Of a stretch of 64,000 bases of DNA, positions 1-12,400 are shown in pieces. A model generated the notes under the pieces. The model was given only the letters and a program-made list of their open reading frames with translations, made no database searches and was not told the origin of the DNA. The position numbers and the translations under genes were made by a program. This stretch comes from Acanthacorydalis orientalis (lineage: Eukaryota > Arthropoda > Insecta > Megaloptera > Corydalidae): the NCBI GenBank assembly GCA_034766995.1, contig CM068322.1, forward strand, positions 34,398,439 to 34,462,438, given 5' to 3'. Position 1 is the first letter of the stretch. Each line of letters begins with the position of its first letter.

Positions 1-1645
1 AAAGATAGTTTGATACAAAAAGAGTCGGAATCGATTTAGTTGTAATGTTTGAATTGCGTTTTGAGTTCTAATTCGAGCTTCAAATGTTGATCTTTCATTC
101 AGTCGAAACAAATCTGAATAGTTTATCTGTAGATGCATGGACGGATTGGTTCTAAGTACAATTGTATAGATTCATGGTTGTATAACGAGTACAAGATGTA
201 TTTTATAAAATATTTAGTATCAAGAGTGAGGATAGAAACATGAATGGAGCGATATTCATCACATCACATGTATGTAGCTCTCTCACGGTGTACAACGAAA
301 GTAGGTAAATGATTTCAGTGTAAAACTGATAAGAAATTCATTTAAACTATTGTATTCACTGAACTTTTAGAGTAAAAAAATGTTATAAATTGTAATATTG
401 TATTTTTTTATTCATTTTTATAAACTTTTCCAATAAAAATTGTACAACTTACAATTTACCTAGATTATGTGTGTCTATAATTTGTTAATTACTGTTATTT
501 GATAGGGAGAGCGAGCGGAGGGTGAATCCTCACTCTATCGGCGGGAGGGGGAGGGGGTTAGCCAGCGAGCAGGGAAAAGAGCCATCTAGTGTTTAATAAT
601 TGATTATTGATCATTTTAGATTGTTGCTTATGTACATTTAAATGACGATGCTAACAGAATTTTCAAAATACAGTAAAATCTTTCCAACCACAGAAAAAAG
701 ATTTTTATCTGTCTTGGTGCAATAGAATAAGCAACAATCAAATCAGTCAATGATTAATTATTGACTTTCTTTTATCAAAAGTACTTTTTTATGATTTGTG
801 AAATTGAGTGAGAAATTACTTTGTGAAATTGAATGATCTTTTAATATTTATAAATGAACCTTAGGTTAGTACGATAGAGATTTCAAAGCCGTTTTAGGCA
901 TTATGTTCTCTCAATTCAGTTAATTGCTTTCACAAATATTTTCTCAATTCACAAATCACTGTTTTCTCTGATTAAAAATTTTCAATAATTCATTATTCTG
1001 ATAACAGTTAATCATTATACATTTTCGATCAAAAAAGCATTGCGGTTTGTGGAAAGAATCGTTTGTAAAATATACTAGTCTTTTTCATTCATCCATTTTC
1101 ACAAATGAATTTTTTCATCCCACAAATACAGAAACGCAAGATTTTTCTTTACCTTGTCGCTCTGAGAATGATTGCATCGCCATTAAACAATTAAAAATGA
1201 TCAATAATGATTTATTTAACATTTCTGATCAAGGACTTATACCGTAGGCTTATATTTTAGTTGTCGACACACCTCTAAAACCGAAAATATCTATAGTTTC
1301 TGTTAAAAACGTGTGATTAGTCGCGGTGAAAGTGAAATATATTCAATTTGTGAAACTGAATTTAACCAGTGTCAGAACTGGATTGTGAAGAGTACTTATT
1401 TCACATTATATTCAATGACTAATGCGAAAATGAAAGTGAAAATGATAAAAAGTAAATAAAACGAAAATGAATTGTAAAATAAATACAAATAAAACACAGT
1501 GACAATTCATAAATCAACAATTATCTGAACACAATAACTAAATGCAATATCATTAACTGCAATTATATAAAACTAATTTATTATTTTTTAACGTATCAGC
1601 ACTTGTAAACATTCTATATCAAATAAATAAATAAATGTGTATGTG

Positions 1646-1678
<33 letters not shown>

Positions 1679-1740
1679 TATACATATATATAAGATGCAG
1701 ATAATAAAATCATATGAATAATGGCTCTGAAGAGCGGGCC
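1..1740. other. Intergenic region with repeats, no gene seen
   Basis: No reading frame here looks like a protein. The stretch holds a GC-rich patch at about 505-580 with runs of G, pieces of the foldback repeat family (about 590-775 and 905-1390), and a (TA)n array at about 1649-1690. The two halves of 590-775 are reverse complements of each other around the phrase GATTGTTGCTTAT, as in the other foldback copies. Confidence 0.6.
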
Positions 1741-1785
1741 AGTTTACTGGAGAACTGTGTGTTCCGCCACTTGAAATTGTCATGC

Positions 1786-1796
1786 TGCCGAGTCAT
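1786..1796 (-). promoter_or_regulatory. Antioxidant response element (CncC/Nrf2-Maf site)
   Basis: On the minus strand these 11 bases read ATGACTCGGCA, a full match to the ARE consensus RTGACNNNGCR. The site lies 40 bp upstream of a TATA box. A second copy of the phrase GTCATGCTGCC follows at once, so Maf-type half sites are doubled. Function is inferred from the consensus; Keap1 represses the factor that binds such sites. Confidence 0.55.
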
Positions 1797-1835
1797 GCTG
1801 CCTAAGCAATTCGCAACAAGGTCGACGGTATTCGA

Positions 1836-1845
1836 TATATAAATA
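1836..1845 (+). promoter_or_regulatory. TATA box, probable Keap1 core promoter
   Basis: TATATAAATA is followed by a locally GC-richer stretch, a palindromic E-box CACGTG at 1876-1881, and a short candidate exon ending ATG|GTAATT at 1900-1903. There is no arthropod TCAGT initiator at the expected distance. The link to Keap1 is inference: it is the next plus-strand gene, and its first certain coding exon is preceded by a splice acceptor. Confidence 0.45.
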
Positions 1846-1865
1846 GCTGTTTAGAAAGTTTGTTC

Positions 1866-1902
1866 TCTCGGCGAACACGTGCGATTGAGATTCGTCGAGA
1901 TG
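1866..1902 (+). other. Candidate first exon of Keap1
   Basis: This short exon lies downstream of the TATA box and ends in ATG immediately before a GTAATT donor (intron from 1903). Splicing to either acceptor near 9484 or 9490 keeps the Keap1 frame, giving M-S-Q-M-D-G or M-M-D-G. The exon may be wholly 5' UTR with translation starting at 9491. The start at 1866 is only the expected TATA spacing. Confidence 0.35.
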
Positions 1903-3477
1903 GTAATTTACATAGGACTCGAGCCGCAATGCACAAATCGAACGAACCGTAATTATCACAGAGCTGATGTATGGTAGATTCCTGATTTAAAATACTGATT
2001 TTTTTTCATGAAAATAATTCAATATTAACAAAAATATTATAAAACGATACAGTTTTTAGTGCTGTGATTAGAGGGAATTAGAGGGCTCCTAAAAGAATTA
2101 CTATCACATTACGATTGCTTTTTCAATCGAAACGTTCAATGATTTATTTTTAAATTTTTGTGTATCTGAGAAAAAACAATGCCTCACAAACAATGCCTCC
2201 CTGACCCAGCCCTGACACTACGGGCCTGCACACAATGACCAACTATTAAACGTTAAATCAAAATAATACTGTACGGTTTGTAAGGGAATAAAAAATCATT
2301 TCTGAAAGTGAATTTAAAAACATTTCTACACAATATTAAAAAGAAAATAATTATAAACTATTCTGATACACAAAATGGAGAAGAAATACTGTTAAACGTA
2401 ATCGAAAATTTCTGAAACTTTCTAACCACGAAGCGTGTAAAATGTTGAAACTGTAAACCATGTAACATTTTAAATTCAATCGTTTGACAAGCGTTGGAGA
2501 TTTTCAACACTTATTGTACGGGTCCGTACAGTACAAGGGATGATCAATACGGGATCGGGCAGTTGTCGAAAACCGTTCACTCCCTATTAGTTCAATAAAC
2601 GTGGATGTCGCGAGATACTCTGTACACATAGAGGTGTTGCTTGTAAAATGATAGATCGTTGAAATAAAACGTTTAAAGTGATCACTAATTTCGTCGATTC
2701 AATCGAACATTTAAGCATCGACTGTGATAATTGATTATTTTTCGTGCTGCTTAAAACACATAAAACGTTTCTTTGTTCTTAATGCGCTGATAACGATGTT
2801 AGTGTCATTGAAATGCATTGAAGAATGACAGATAAATAAAGTCATACAAAATCATGGGTTATATTTTGAAGATTGAAATATATTGCATTTTTCTGTAAAC
2901 ACATTCGTGTTCTATATAAAAAAAGCACTGAATTAATTTAATACAACTAACAAAAAAAGTATAAAATACAAGTCCGATTTACATGTCCAATATCATTGTA
3001 ATCATTATTATGCCAACTTGTGCTATATTTTTGCTTGTAATTATCTAAAAAAACATATCACAAACTTTACATAGTAACACAAAATCGATGAAAAATAACA
3101 TACGTGCAAGTACAAAGTCCGTTTTGTGATTCGGTGAATCCACAATCAATGAAATAATCAGATACCATTCATAAAACGGCGAAAGTCCATCGAGAAACGC
3201 ACTTGTTTCTAATATATTTTTAGTAACATCTCGAACAAACAGTCTTAACGAAATTAAATGACTTGCAATACTTGATATTGCTAATTAAGTTCTTAGAAAT
3301 TTTCGAATTGAAATGTAAAGTTCGAAAGACGGTTTATGTATTAAAAATATGATATTTTATTTGGGTGAAGTAATGTTTAATTTTTTGAAGATAGGATGTG
3401 AGTTAGTATGCCGTCTATAGAAATGTTTTTTTTCCATTATTTTCCTTGTATGTACGTACTCTTCACATGTGTATTAG

Positions 3478-3983
3478 ATGTACGAATTAATTCAATTAAC
3501 GAATGTTTATTTACGGGAAAATTGAATACATTTCAATCTTCAAAATATCCCTCATTATTTTATATACTTTTGTCAATCTGTTGGACAACTGATGAATCCC
3601 TTGTCGAAAGAAGATGGCGGATTTGAGTCGATGAAGTCATAATGTATTTTCGAACCTGTTCCACTGTTTTAGCATTTTTTGCATGTTTTATGCGTTACAA
3701 CACCGTCGCCGAAATCTGAATAAAACATTTCCACAGCTTCGGCAGCATTTTTTTTCATCTGGAATGCGAAAAGTATGCAATGCCTAATATGCTGCTTTTA
3801 GTAGGCCATCGTGTTCACTACTGTTTTGTGTGGTTATGCCAACTACTGACCCAAGATATATAGTGTTTTTAAATGTTAAGGTTGTCGCTTCAAAATCCTA
3901 AAACGGCAAGAAAATATTTTCATTTAAAACAGAGTTGTGACTGGTTCAATTTAAACGCACGGAATTATTTTTTACACCTAATA
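3478..3983 (-). mobile_element. Mariner-like MITE, minus orientation
   Basis: The element ends in TTTACACCTAATA, the reverse of the family's TTAGGTGTA terminus. Read on the minus strand it carries the family's relic of a transposase C-terminus (a P-D-R-W-like segment), interrupted by stops. It is one of about nine copies of this family in the window. Confidence 0.6.
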
Positions 3984-4964
3984 CAATGTTTGGATTGAGA
4001 CCGAACAATATTTCATATATTGTTTTCTTGGGTAGAGGCAATTAACCACCATTGAATCCTTTAAAATTTACCAAGTATTTAAAAAAAATATCTTGCCTAT
4101 AATATTTCTTATTTATAATAATTCTGAACACTAAAAATATGTGTTTCAAAAAATTAAGATACATTTTTAGTCAGGTAACATGGTGTTTAAACAAGAAATT
4201 AACACAAGAGTTAAATCTTTTTACAAAAAATAAAATACACTTGTAGTTTTTATGTCAATGATCTCATTGGTATATTTTCACAATAAATTTCTGACAGCTA
4301 AATTCATTTTCACAAATGAATTCCTTTTCAAGCCCACAAACCACAAAAAGTATTTCTGATCAAAAATGTTCAATAAATCATTTTTGATTGTAGAACGTAC
4401 GCATTTCGATGTCAATACAATCATTTTCAGAACACCATTGTACAGAGTTTTTTGGCGTTCATCACCTTGAATCACTTTTAAGTATTCTACTGTAATCCGT
4501 TTCGACTCTTCAGACATCTTATTGTAGTTATCGAGCATATAGCAAGAATATAAGAATACTGTAAGAATGATTCAACGGAATCAACGCCAAAGATAATAAA
4601 TATAACAACATGATCTTATTAGATTGTGCATAATTCATAACGTTCCGATAAAAAAAATACTTCGTATTAGAGCTCAACTATCGTTCAGTATCTCTGTTTG
4701 TAATAAAATTCCCATTAATTTTCTAATGAATTTTTTTTATCTCGATTGTTTGATAACTTATTGCAAAATGGAACGCGTGTAAGAACGTTTACAGTGACAA
4801 ATACATTTTTTAACACACTGAAAGTGACAAGAATAGATTACAGAGTGTAAGAATAAATTCGTGTGTAAAATTAAAAAACGAATAGAATTCTCCGTTGTTA
4901 TATTTAAATTACTTGACATTAAATTTAGTAGTTAATTTTTGACACGGTCCACAGACCTCTAAAC

Positions 4965-5235
4965 AATCTTTCCGATCGAAACTTTTTAATAATTGATTAT
5001 CTACCTGTTTTGATTCTTGCTTGATCATTCTCAGAGTGAAAAATCAGTACAGAAGTACAGAGATTAATCTGTACCTTAGCAAGGATATCATCGTCAATCG
5101 AAATGGCGTATAAGCGACAATCAAAAAAGACCAATCATCGATTATTAAACATTTTCGATCAGAATTGTTTATATTTTGTGGATTGTGTGAAAAGTTGATG
5201 AAAGGAAATTCAACCACAGTGTCTCAAATATATTG
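4965..5235. repeat. Foldback repeat, near-complete palindromic copy
   Basis: The left arm (TAATAATTGATTATC ... TTGATTCTTGCTTGATC) and right arm (AAGCGACAATC ... CATCGATTATTAAAC) are diverged reverse complements. Around them are the family hallmarks: ACATTTTCGATCAGAA, TTTTGTGGATTGTGTGA and a terminal ACAGTGTC. It has no coding capacity. Confidence 0.55.
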
Positions 5236-6436
5236 TGAATAAACTGAAAATTCGAAAAGTCGTACAGATCGTTAGAGATAAAATTAGATTGAACTTTTTG
5301 TTGTGAATCCTGACGACGTCAGTGCATTTATATAACCGTGTTTTTTTTATATTTCATTCGCTCCGAAAAAAGATATCCCGTCAAATATGGATTTGTAAAC
5401 TCTGTAAGTAAACCGAAATAATAGCAAAGTACAAAGTTTGTATTCATAGATTCACGATTTCACTGTAACTAATAAATAAATCATACTTATTACAAAAGTA
5501 TCCGCAGATAGTATTTCTTCATATTTTATTTAGAATTCTAGTCTATAAACAATTTGTTTCATGCTTTTTTCATTGCGTGTTACAACAAAAGACCATTACT
5601 GTAATCGATATTTTATACAGTGGATCGTAACGAATCTGCTAGTCATGATTGCAATGTCATTTGATGCACATTAATCATCTGATTTATTCTTTTCACAAAA
5701 GTAAAACTTAACAATAGAGTTTGAACTTTGAAAAATAAATCAGTTCGAATTAACCCTTTACTATATCATGAACCATATACTACGATTTACATTTATTTTA
5801 TCATGTGTTTTTCTACTTTTAATTCTTCTAAGGTGTTTTGTGAATTTAATTCTGTTCAATCAAAGATGACTGATGTGGATTTACTATATTCCCAGTTTCC
5901 TGTATAAAATTTCTTATATCATTTTAATTCCTCGAAGTAATCATTCTTGTCGCACGTTTTACACTTTGTATAATCAATTTTTATATTTTCGTCATACGTC
6001 TGAAGTATTTGTTAATAATAATTAATATTGTCTCGACTATCGAGGTTAGTACTTTTTAATATTTACCTTAATTGCGTAATGTTTACAAAATGTACATTTC
6101 CAACGGTACTTTCTGTATATCTCAAGTATCCGATTTCGTCCAATGTATTTTTAATTTCAGTTGTTGTATTAATTAATATAAATGTCCACTGAGGCTATAA
6201 ATAGATTCTCTTATCTTTATCTTTTTATCTAATCTGTTTTCGTACTATCTTTCGAATTTAATTCACATATTTTTCTGTAAAAACAATCTACTCGATTTCT
6301 AAATTTAACTAGACAAATATTTGATTTTTAAATTCTTTTCGTGTGATTTTTGACACATACACAAATATTAGTATATTACGTTCAGTAGGTAGCAACAGAG
6401 TCGATGATTACTTTTTTTTTTTAAAAAATACAACTA

Positions 6437-6553
6437 TTGGGTGTAAGAAATAATTCGGTGCTTTTAAATTGAACCCAACCATAACTCTGTTCTAAATTAA
6501 AATATTTTCTAGTCGTTTTAAGATTTTGAAGTGCCGACCTTAACATTTAAAAG

Positions 6554-6642
<89 letters not shown>

Positions 6643-6975
6643 CCTACCAGTTGACATATCCTCACTAAACAGTATTGAACATGAAGGGGTCCGAAAAGCA
6701 GCATATTAGGCTTATAAAAATGCTGCCGGAGACAGGGGAATGATTTGTTCGGCTTTTATGATGCATGAAACAGTGGAAGAGGTTCGAAAATTCATTGACG
6801 ACTCCATCGACCCAAAGCCGCCATTTTTTCCGACAAGAGATTCGTCATTTATCCGACAGACGGTGCAAAGTTATACAAAATAACGGGGAATATTTTAAGG
6901 ATTGAAATGTGTTCCGTTTTTCTGTAAATAAATATTCATTTTCTATAAAAAGGAGGCACCGAATACATTTTTTCG
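6437..6975 (+). mobile_element. Mariner-like MITE with internal (AT)n array
   Basis: The left end is TTGGGTGTAAGAAATAATTC and the right end contains AGGCACCGAATACA. Near the right end a decayed frame matches the C-terminal part of a mariner-type transposase. An (AT)n array of about 80 bp sits inside the element. It cannot be autonomous. Confidence 0.65.
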
Positions 6976-9490
6976 CAGAGAAACTTTTATCACAACCCAC
7001 GAATAAAACATTTTCTAATCAAAACTGTTCAATAAATGAATATCATTCGTGATTGTTTGCTCATGCGAATTTCGATGACAAAACAACACAAAATCTAATT
7101 TCTATGGAAACTCCATCATCTTCGAAACGTTATAATGTTTTTAAAAGGTTTCGATCCTTAACTAATGCTTCAAAAAATAATAAAATGGCATGCGGGACTT
7201 CTTAAAAACATGCAAAAGAATAATCAACAAAAACATATACATTGCAGATTTTTCTACAACTTATCGCACTGCATCGCCGTCGAAATGCCTATAAGTGATA
7301 ATCAAAAATGATCAATTATTTAATATCATATTTCTAAATATGATCCATTAGTCTCCTTTTCCACCATTAAACTTCGTTCGAAATATGTATTCTACAGCTG
7401 ATCTAAATTTGATTAATTACTCAATTTAGAGGAGTGTTTGAAATGTGTCTGTTCGAAACATACACAAAATGTACAATTAATTATAATATCCGTGGGAAGA
7501 TATCCGTTTCTAAATGACTCGTTGTACACAAACAATGCATATGTACGGGCGTTTGTGTTCGTGTTGTGTTCCATTTCAGTTCCCCAACATAGTATAAACT
7601 GTTCAGTTCGTTTGATAACACATGTTATCCGTTTGTGTTATCAATTATTACTTTATCGCAATTGTTTGTTCACAGTACGCCGGATATATCAGTGCATTTA
7701 TGTTTTCTTTATAACATATCACAGTGTGTAAGCATGGAAAATGACTGTTCGATTTTAAAGACCGGTCGGATATATGGGCGTGCTACTTGTTGATCTCCAT
7801 TCACACGTCCGGATCAATTAGCATCCCTTTCGTGAATTCGCGGTGATTGTTTTTATGAAGATTATGAGGTTACCGTCGTCTTGAGAAGAATCTCCGAGTG
7901 TTAATTCATCTGTGCAATCAGACCGAAAAAAATCAATTCGAAAATTCAGAATTTTTTTAGTATCGTTTTGTATGTGTATTCGTTTATTCTTCTTATCTAA
8001 AAAGAATCTTCTTTTTGTTTACTGTTTTTATGACAGCCTTTATATTTAATGGCTATTTTATAAGCCAGTATATTTTTTAAAATGTACCAGCAGGGAATAA
8101 GTCTTTAGATACTGTTTTTAAAGCAATGCTTGACACATTAGTTTTGTAACTGTAGCGAAATTCACTTCATAAATGAGTTTTTCACTCAACCACGATGAAA
8201 ACTGTATAATAATTGATTATTGATCGTTTTTGATTATTGCTTATTCGCATTTCGATGCTGATTCTATCATCCCCAAAGTGCTAGTTTGTGAAGAAGAATG
8301 AAAAATACATTTCTGAAAATGACTAGCCATAGTATCTGGATTTATAACTAGAACGATTAATAAATTCTCCTTTTTTTCGATTTTTAAATGGGCAGCTGTA
8401 ATTAAAGTCAGTTGAGTTAGAAAGCCTGATGCTTGTATAAAAAAAAATAAACGATCTTATTTAGTCCAGGATAAATACCAATCAAGAACTGATAAGAAAA
8501 TCAGTTAATCTATGAAATATGATATCTAAAAAAGGTACCATTCGATCCGACGAGATCTGACACTTTTATTACACAGTAAAAATTTTTTTTGAGTAATCGA
8601 GAGATAATTTCATAACACTTTGCCAGTGATATCAAAATTATATTGGGAGCTCTGTGATATTCCCGATACATAGGATCATTAGTTTTTCTGTTTACAGATA
8701 AAAATATACGCGATTTAATTATTTTTTTTAAAAAAAACAAGTTAATGTTCAAAAATGAATCTGACAGGCGAATTTTAAATCGATCTATTTTTAATTCGCT
8801 GCTTTGAATTTCAGAACATATTTTTTTAGATAACTACACTTCTGTTTTGTGAGGTTACACTAACTGCTTGACCACGATGTTTTTAAATGTTAAGATTGGC
8901 ACTTTAAGATTCTAAAACTATAAGAAGATATTTTAATTCAAAACAGAGTTATGACTGATTCTATTTACAAGCACGGAATTAACTTTTACACCTAATAAAA
9001 ATAAATATCAGTAAAGATCTGGTCTTTTCGTATTAGTTTTTCAGTTAAAACTTCCAATTTAACTTTTTCTCTGCTTTGACACTCCACGGATTAACTTAAA
9101 CAACAATCGAAGACGATCGATAATCATTTATTGAACAATTTTGATCAGAAACTTTTCTTATGGTTCACGGAGGACGAAAAAAGAATTATTTTGTGAAAAT
9201 ATAATTTAATGATTAATATTTCCACATTTCGCCAGTCATCGATGTTTATGTGCACACACATTCATACTCTCACACATTCATGCTCTCGCACACACCTTAA
9301 AAGATAAAAAAACACACACGAATTCCCTTACAGATATCAATACTGTAAGTATGATTGATAAAAACGTCATAGTCATCTTTCATTCGTTGAACAAATACCG
9401 GCGGTTTACTGTACACTAATAAAACAATATAGCAAGAATGACAAGTCATTTTAAATTGATGTTCTGTTTCGTTTGTTGTCACAGTCGCAG

Positions 9491-12400
9491 ATGGATGGTG
9501 GGGAAGATTACAGCAACGATTCTATGGAAGGATTATCGAAAGGGAAATGTTTTTACCAGTGCAGTAAAGAGTGCGGCGGCAATAAAGGATTGAACAAGAT
9601 GGAACCGGATACGACGTCCTCGTCGTGGCAAGACGCGACCAAAATGAGCGACCTGGGCGACATGACGTTCTGCATGGCCGATTATCTCAAAGAAGCCATG
9701 AAGGTATGTCGACCGTCGACGCACGGTATGCATTTCTAATATGTTTAAGGATTTCGACCGGAATACCAATTGAACAGAGACGGTCGGTGATTTATTTGAT
9801 CCGGTTCAAACGGATGTTTGTAAATAACAGTCGTTCGAAATGTTGTTTTTTTTCTTTCTGCGTAATACAGTGATTTTTTTTCAACTGTTTAATTTGTATT
9901 CAGTATTCGTTTTCTTTCAAGTAGTGTCTGTTTTCTTGGCAAGTCTCTTTAACTGGTCAAGGATGTTCCATATAATTATTATAAATCACTGGTTCTAGCG
10001 AAACGCTTTGCATTCGTCAGTAATCAATACTGTATATGCAATTAAATGTAATATATGCAATAATATATGCAATAATATATGCAATTTAAATCAATGCTTA
10101 CTCCTATTTTAAATGAATCAGTTGTTTGAAAATGATTTTAGAAAACCATTTATTTTAGAAAAAAAAAACTATGAAATAAAATGTTCATTAAAAAAATCCA
10201 CAATCTATGTAAAAACGCGTAGAAAAATGTTGACTGTTTTTGAAAAATTGCTGAGTTAAAGAAATTTGATATGAAAAAAATGATTTCACCTGATTAAAAA
10301 TGTTTTCAAGTATGAAAATTGTCAATAGTAAATAATAAATATTTTTTTATTCGAAGAAAATAAATTTTGAAATAAAACAAAAAAGAGTGTAGTTTAAAAA
10401 GAAAACTGCTTTCTTTTTCCTTTCTACACTACCAGTACGGTACGAAAAGACCAGTTCTAGATCCCAATCAGATCCCATTATTGTATTCTTCTCTTTAGGA
10501 TCATTCTGCTACAGTAGATTCAACTCTTAAGTTATCTTTTGATGGACAAATATTTGAGGGTTAAGGATGAGTCGACAATTAAAGTCAATAGCATCCACCA
10601 TATCTAAGAATTTAATATCTACAACCAGGAATACCCCAAAAATCAGTTGTAGCAACTTGCTTTAAAAGTCACAATAAAGTTTAGATCTTTCACCTGAATT
10701 CATTTTCACAATTGAATTTTACATTAATCTCCAAAATAAAATAATTTCGATAGGGATGCAATCATTCTCTAAGCTTGAGAATGAAGGTATTGCATAATCA
10801 AGAATCAAAAATCGTCCTAATCAATTATCGAACATTTTTGATCAGAAATATTTTATAGTTTGTGCACTGAGTGAAAAATCGTTTCAATAAAATCCATAAA
10901 AACGATAAAAAAAACTACAATCTTAAATATAATAAAATTCTTAACTATATTTACTCGATAATAAATTATTAAATAGACAATAAACTTAATGGTCTGTAAT
11001 ATAAATCTTTTTAGGCAGGTAATGTATATTTTTTTCATTTTGATCGACTAATGTTTATTCTTTTAAACGAAAATAATAGAAAATGTGGCCAAAAAAAACT
11101 CAACGTAATTTAATTTATACAAAGTATAATACACATTATCTTACATTGATAAAAACTGACCTTACCTGATCTTTTTTACTGTAAAACATTTATATTTTGA
11201 ATGGCCAGAGTCCATTGTATTGAACGTCATATTGACGACTGCAATGTCGACATTCAATATATTCAAACGTATTGAACACTACGCGACAAATAAACAGCAT
11301 TTTTGTTTTTATAAATCATTCGACAAACGTTTTTTTTTTTATAAAAATGTACAATGATTGATCATTGTCTATTTTGAATGCGGAAATGCATTTAGAAGTA
11401 GTGCTGTAATCTTCAAAACACAAGTAGAGTTTATATTCAATTACAGTTGAATGTTAAAAAAAAAATACAAATCTCAAATATTTTCCAATCATGTTCCATA
11501 ATTGATCACTGATCATTTTTGACTGTTGTTCGTGGCGTTAATGTACCGGAAAATATACAAAAATTAATTTTATTTTCATTTTTAAATGTTTTGACTAGAG
11601 ATTTTTTGAATAAAAAATGTATTACGTTTTTTTAAAAAAGAAAACCCAACCTCTGTGCAGATAATTTAATGAATAGCTATTTGTGTAACAGAAAAAATAA
11701 CTTCATGGAAGTAAATTTTATGATGTGTATTTTACAAAAATGACTATCCGTAACAATAATAATAAATGTTAATAAAATCGGCACACAACATCAGTGCCTC
11801 ACCCAATTCATTCCATGAATAAACCATGAGTACATGAAACTATGTCAGGACGCATTGCATAATTAGTATTTTAAAATGTGTTTTTAAATTATTTAAGTTT
11901 CAATTATGTATGCAATGATGTCTTTTGTAGTTCTACGTACATTTTATAATTAATCGTTCAGTTATAATTCAGTGCTTTGGAACAAGGTCGATGCACATCA
12001 TAATAATCATGAGTTTGTTTTGATCGCACGTTAAAAAGAGACTTGTTGACTCATTCGGGCACCAATCCCTAAGAGAGATCAAATTATCCTTCTAAGTTAG
12101 TCTGATGTAACTTCAGAATTGGTGTTTAGAATTTACATGCAATTGAAACGGTCTCAAATATCGAGAATCCAATTGATCAAGCTTAACTTTAAAGATGTTT
12201 AGAAATTTAAACTAACCTATTTTAGATTTTCCACTATTATCAAAAACACTTCGAAAAGGATGAAACTATACTCTAAAATATTTCCTAATGAACTTTAAAC
12301 AAAACTCTTTTAAGTTTTCCTTTTATTTACTTGTATTTAAATTGTTTAAGTTTTGAAATTTGTTTTCTTCTCGACATTTTTATCATTTAATTGTTTACAA

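Larger units (their letters stand above)
1903..9490 (+). other. Long first intron of Keap1, filled with repeats
   Basis: The region contains no supported gene. It holds mariner-like MITEs (about 3478-3983, 6437-6975, 8815-8996), foldback-family pieces (about 4285-4480, 4965-5235, 6990-7330, 8140-8340, 9075-9215), an (AT)n array at about 6558-6640 inside one MITE, and a CA/CTC-rich stretch at 9250-9320. It ends in a tandem acceptor (CACAG then TCGCAG) before the coding exon. Confidence 0.5.

Noticed and set aside
1047..1247. Short frames at 1047, 4278, 62462 and similar places
   Set aside because: They coincide with the foldback repeat family, which yields the same meaningless peptide phrases at many sites.
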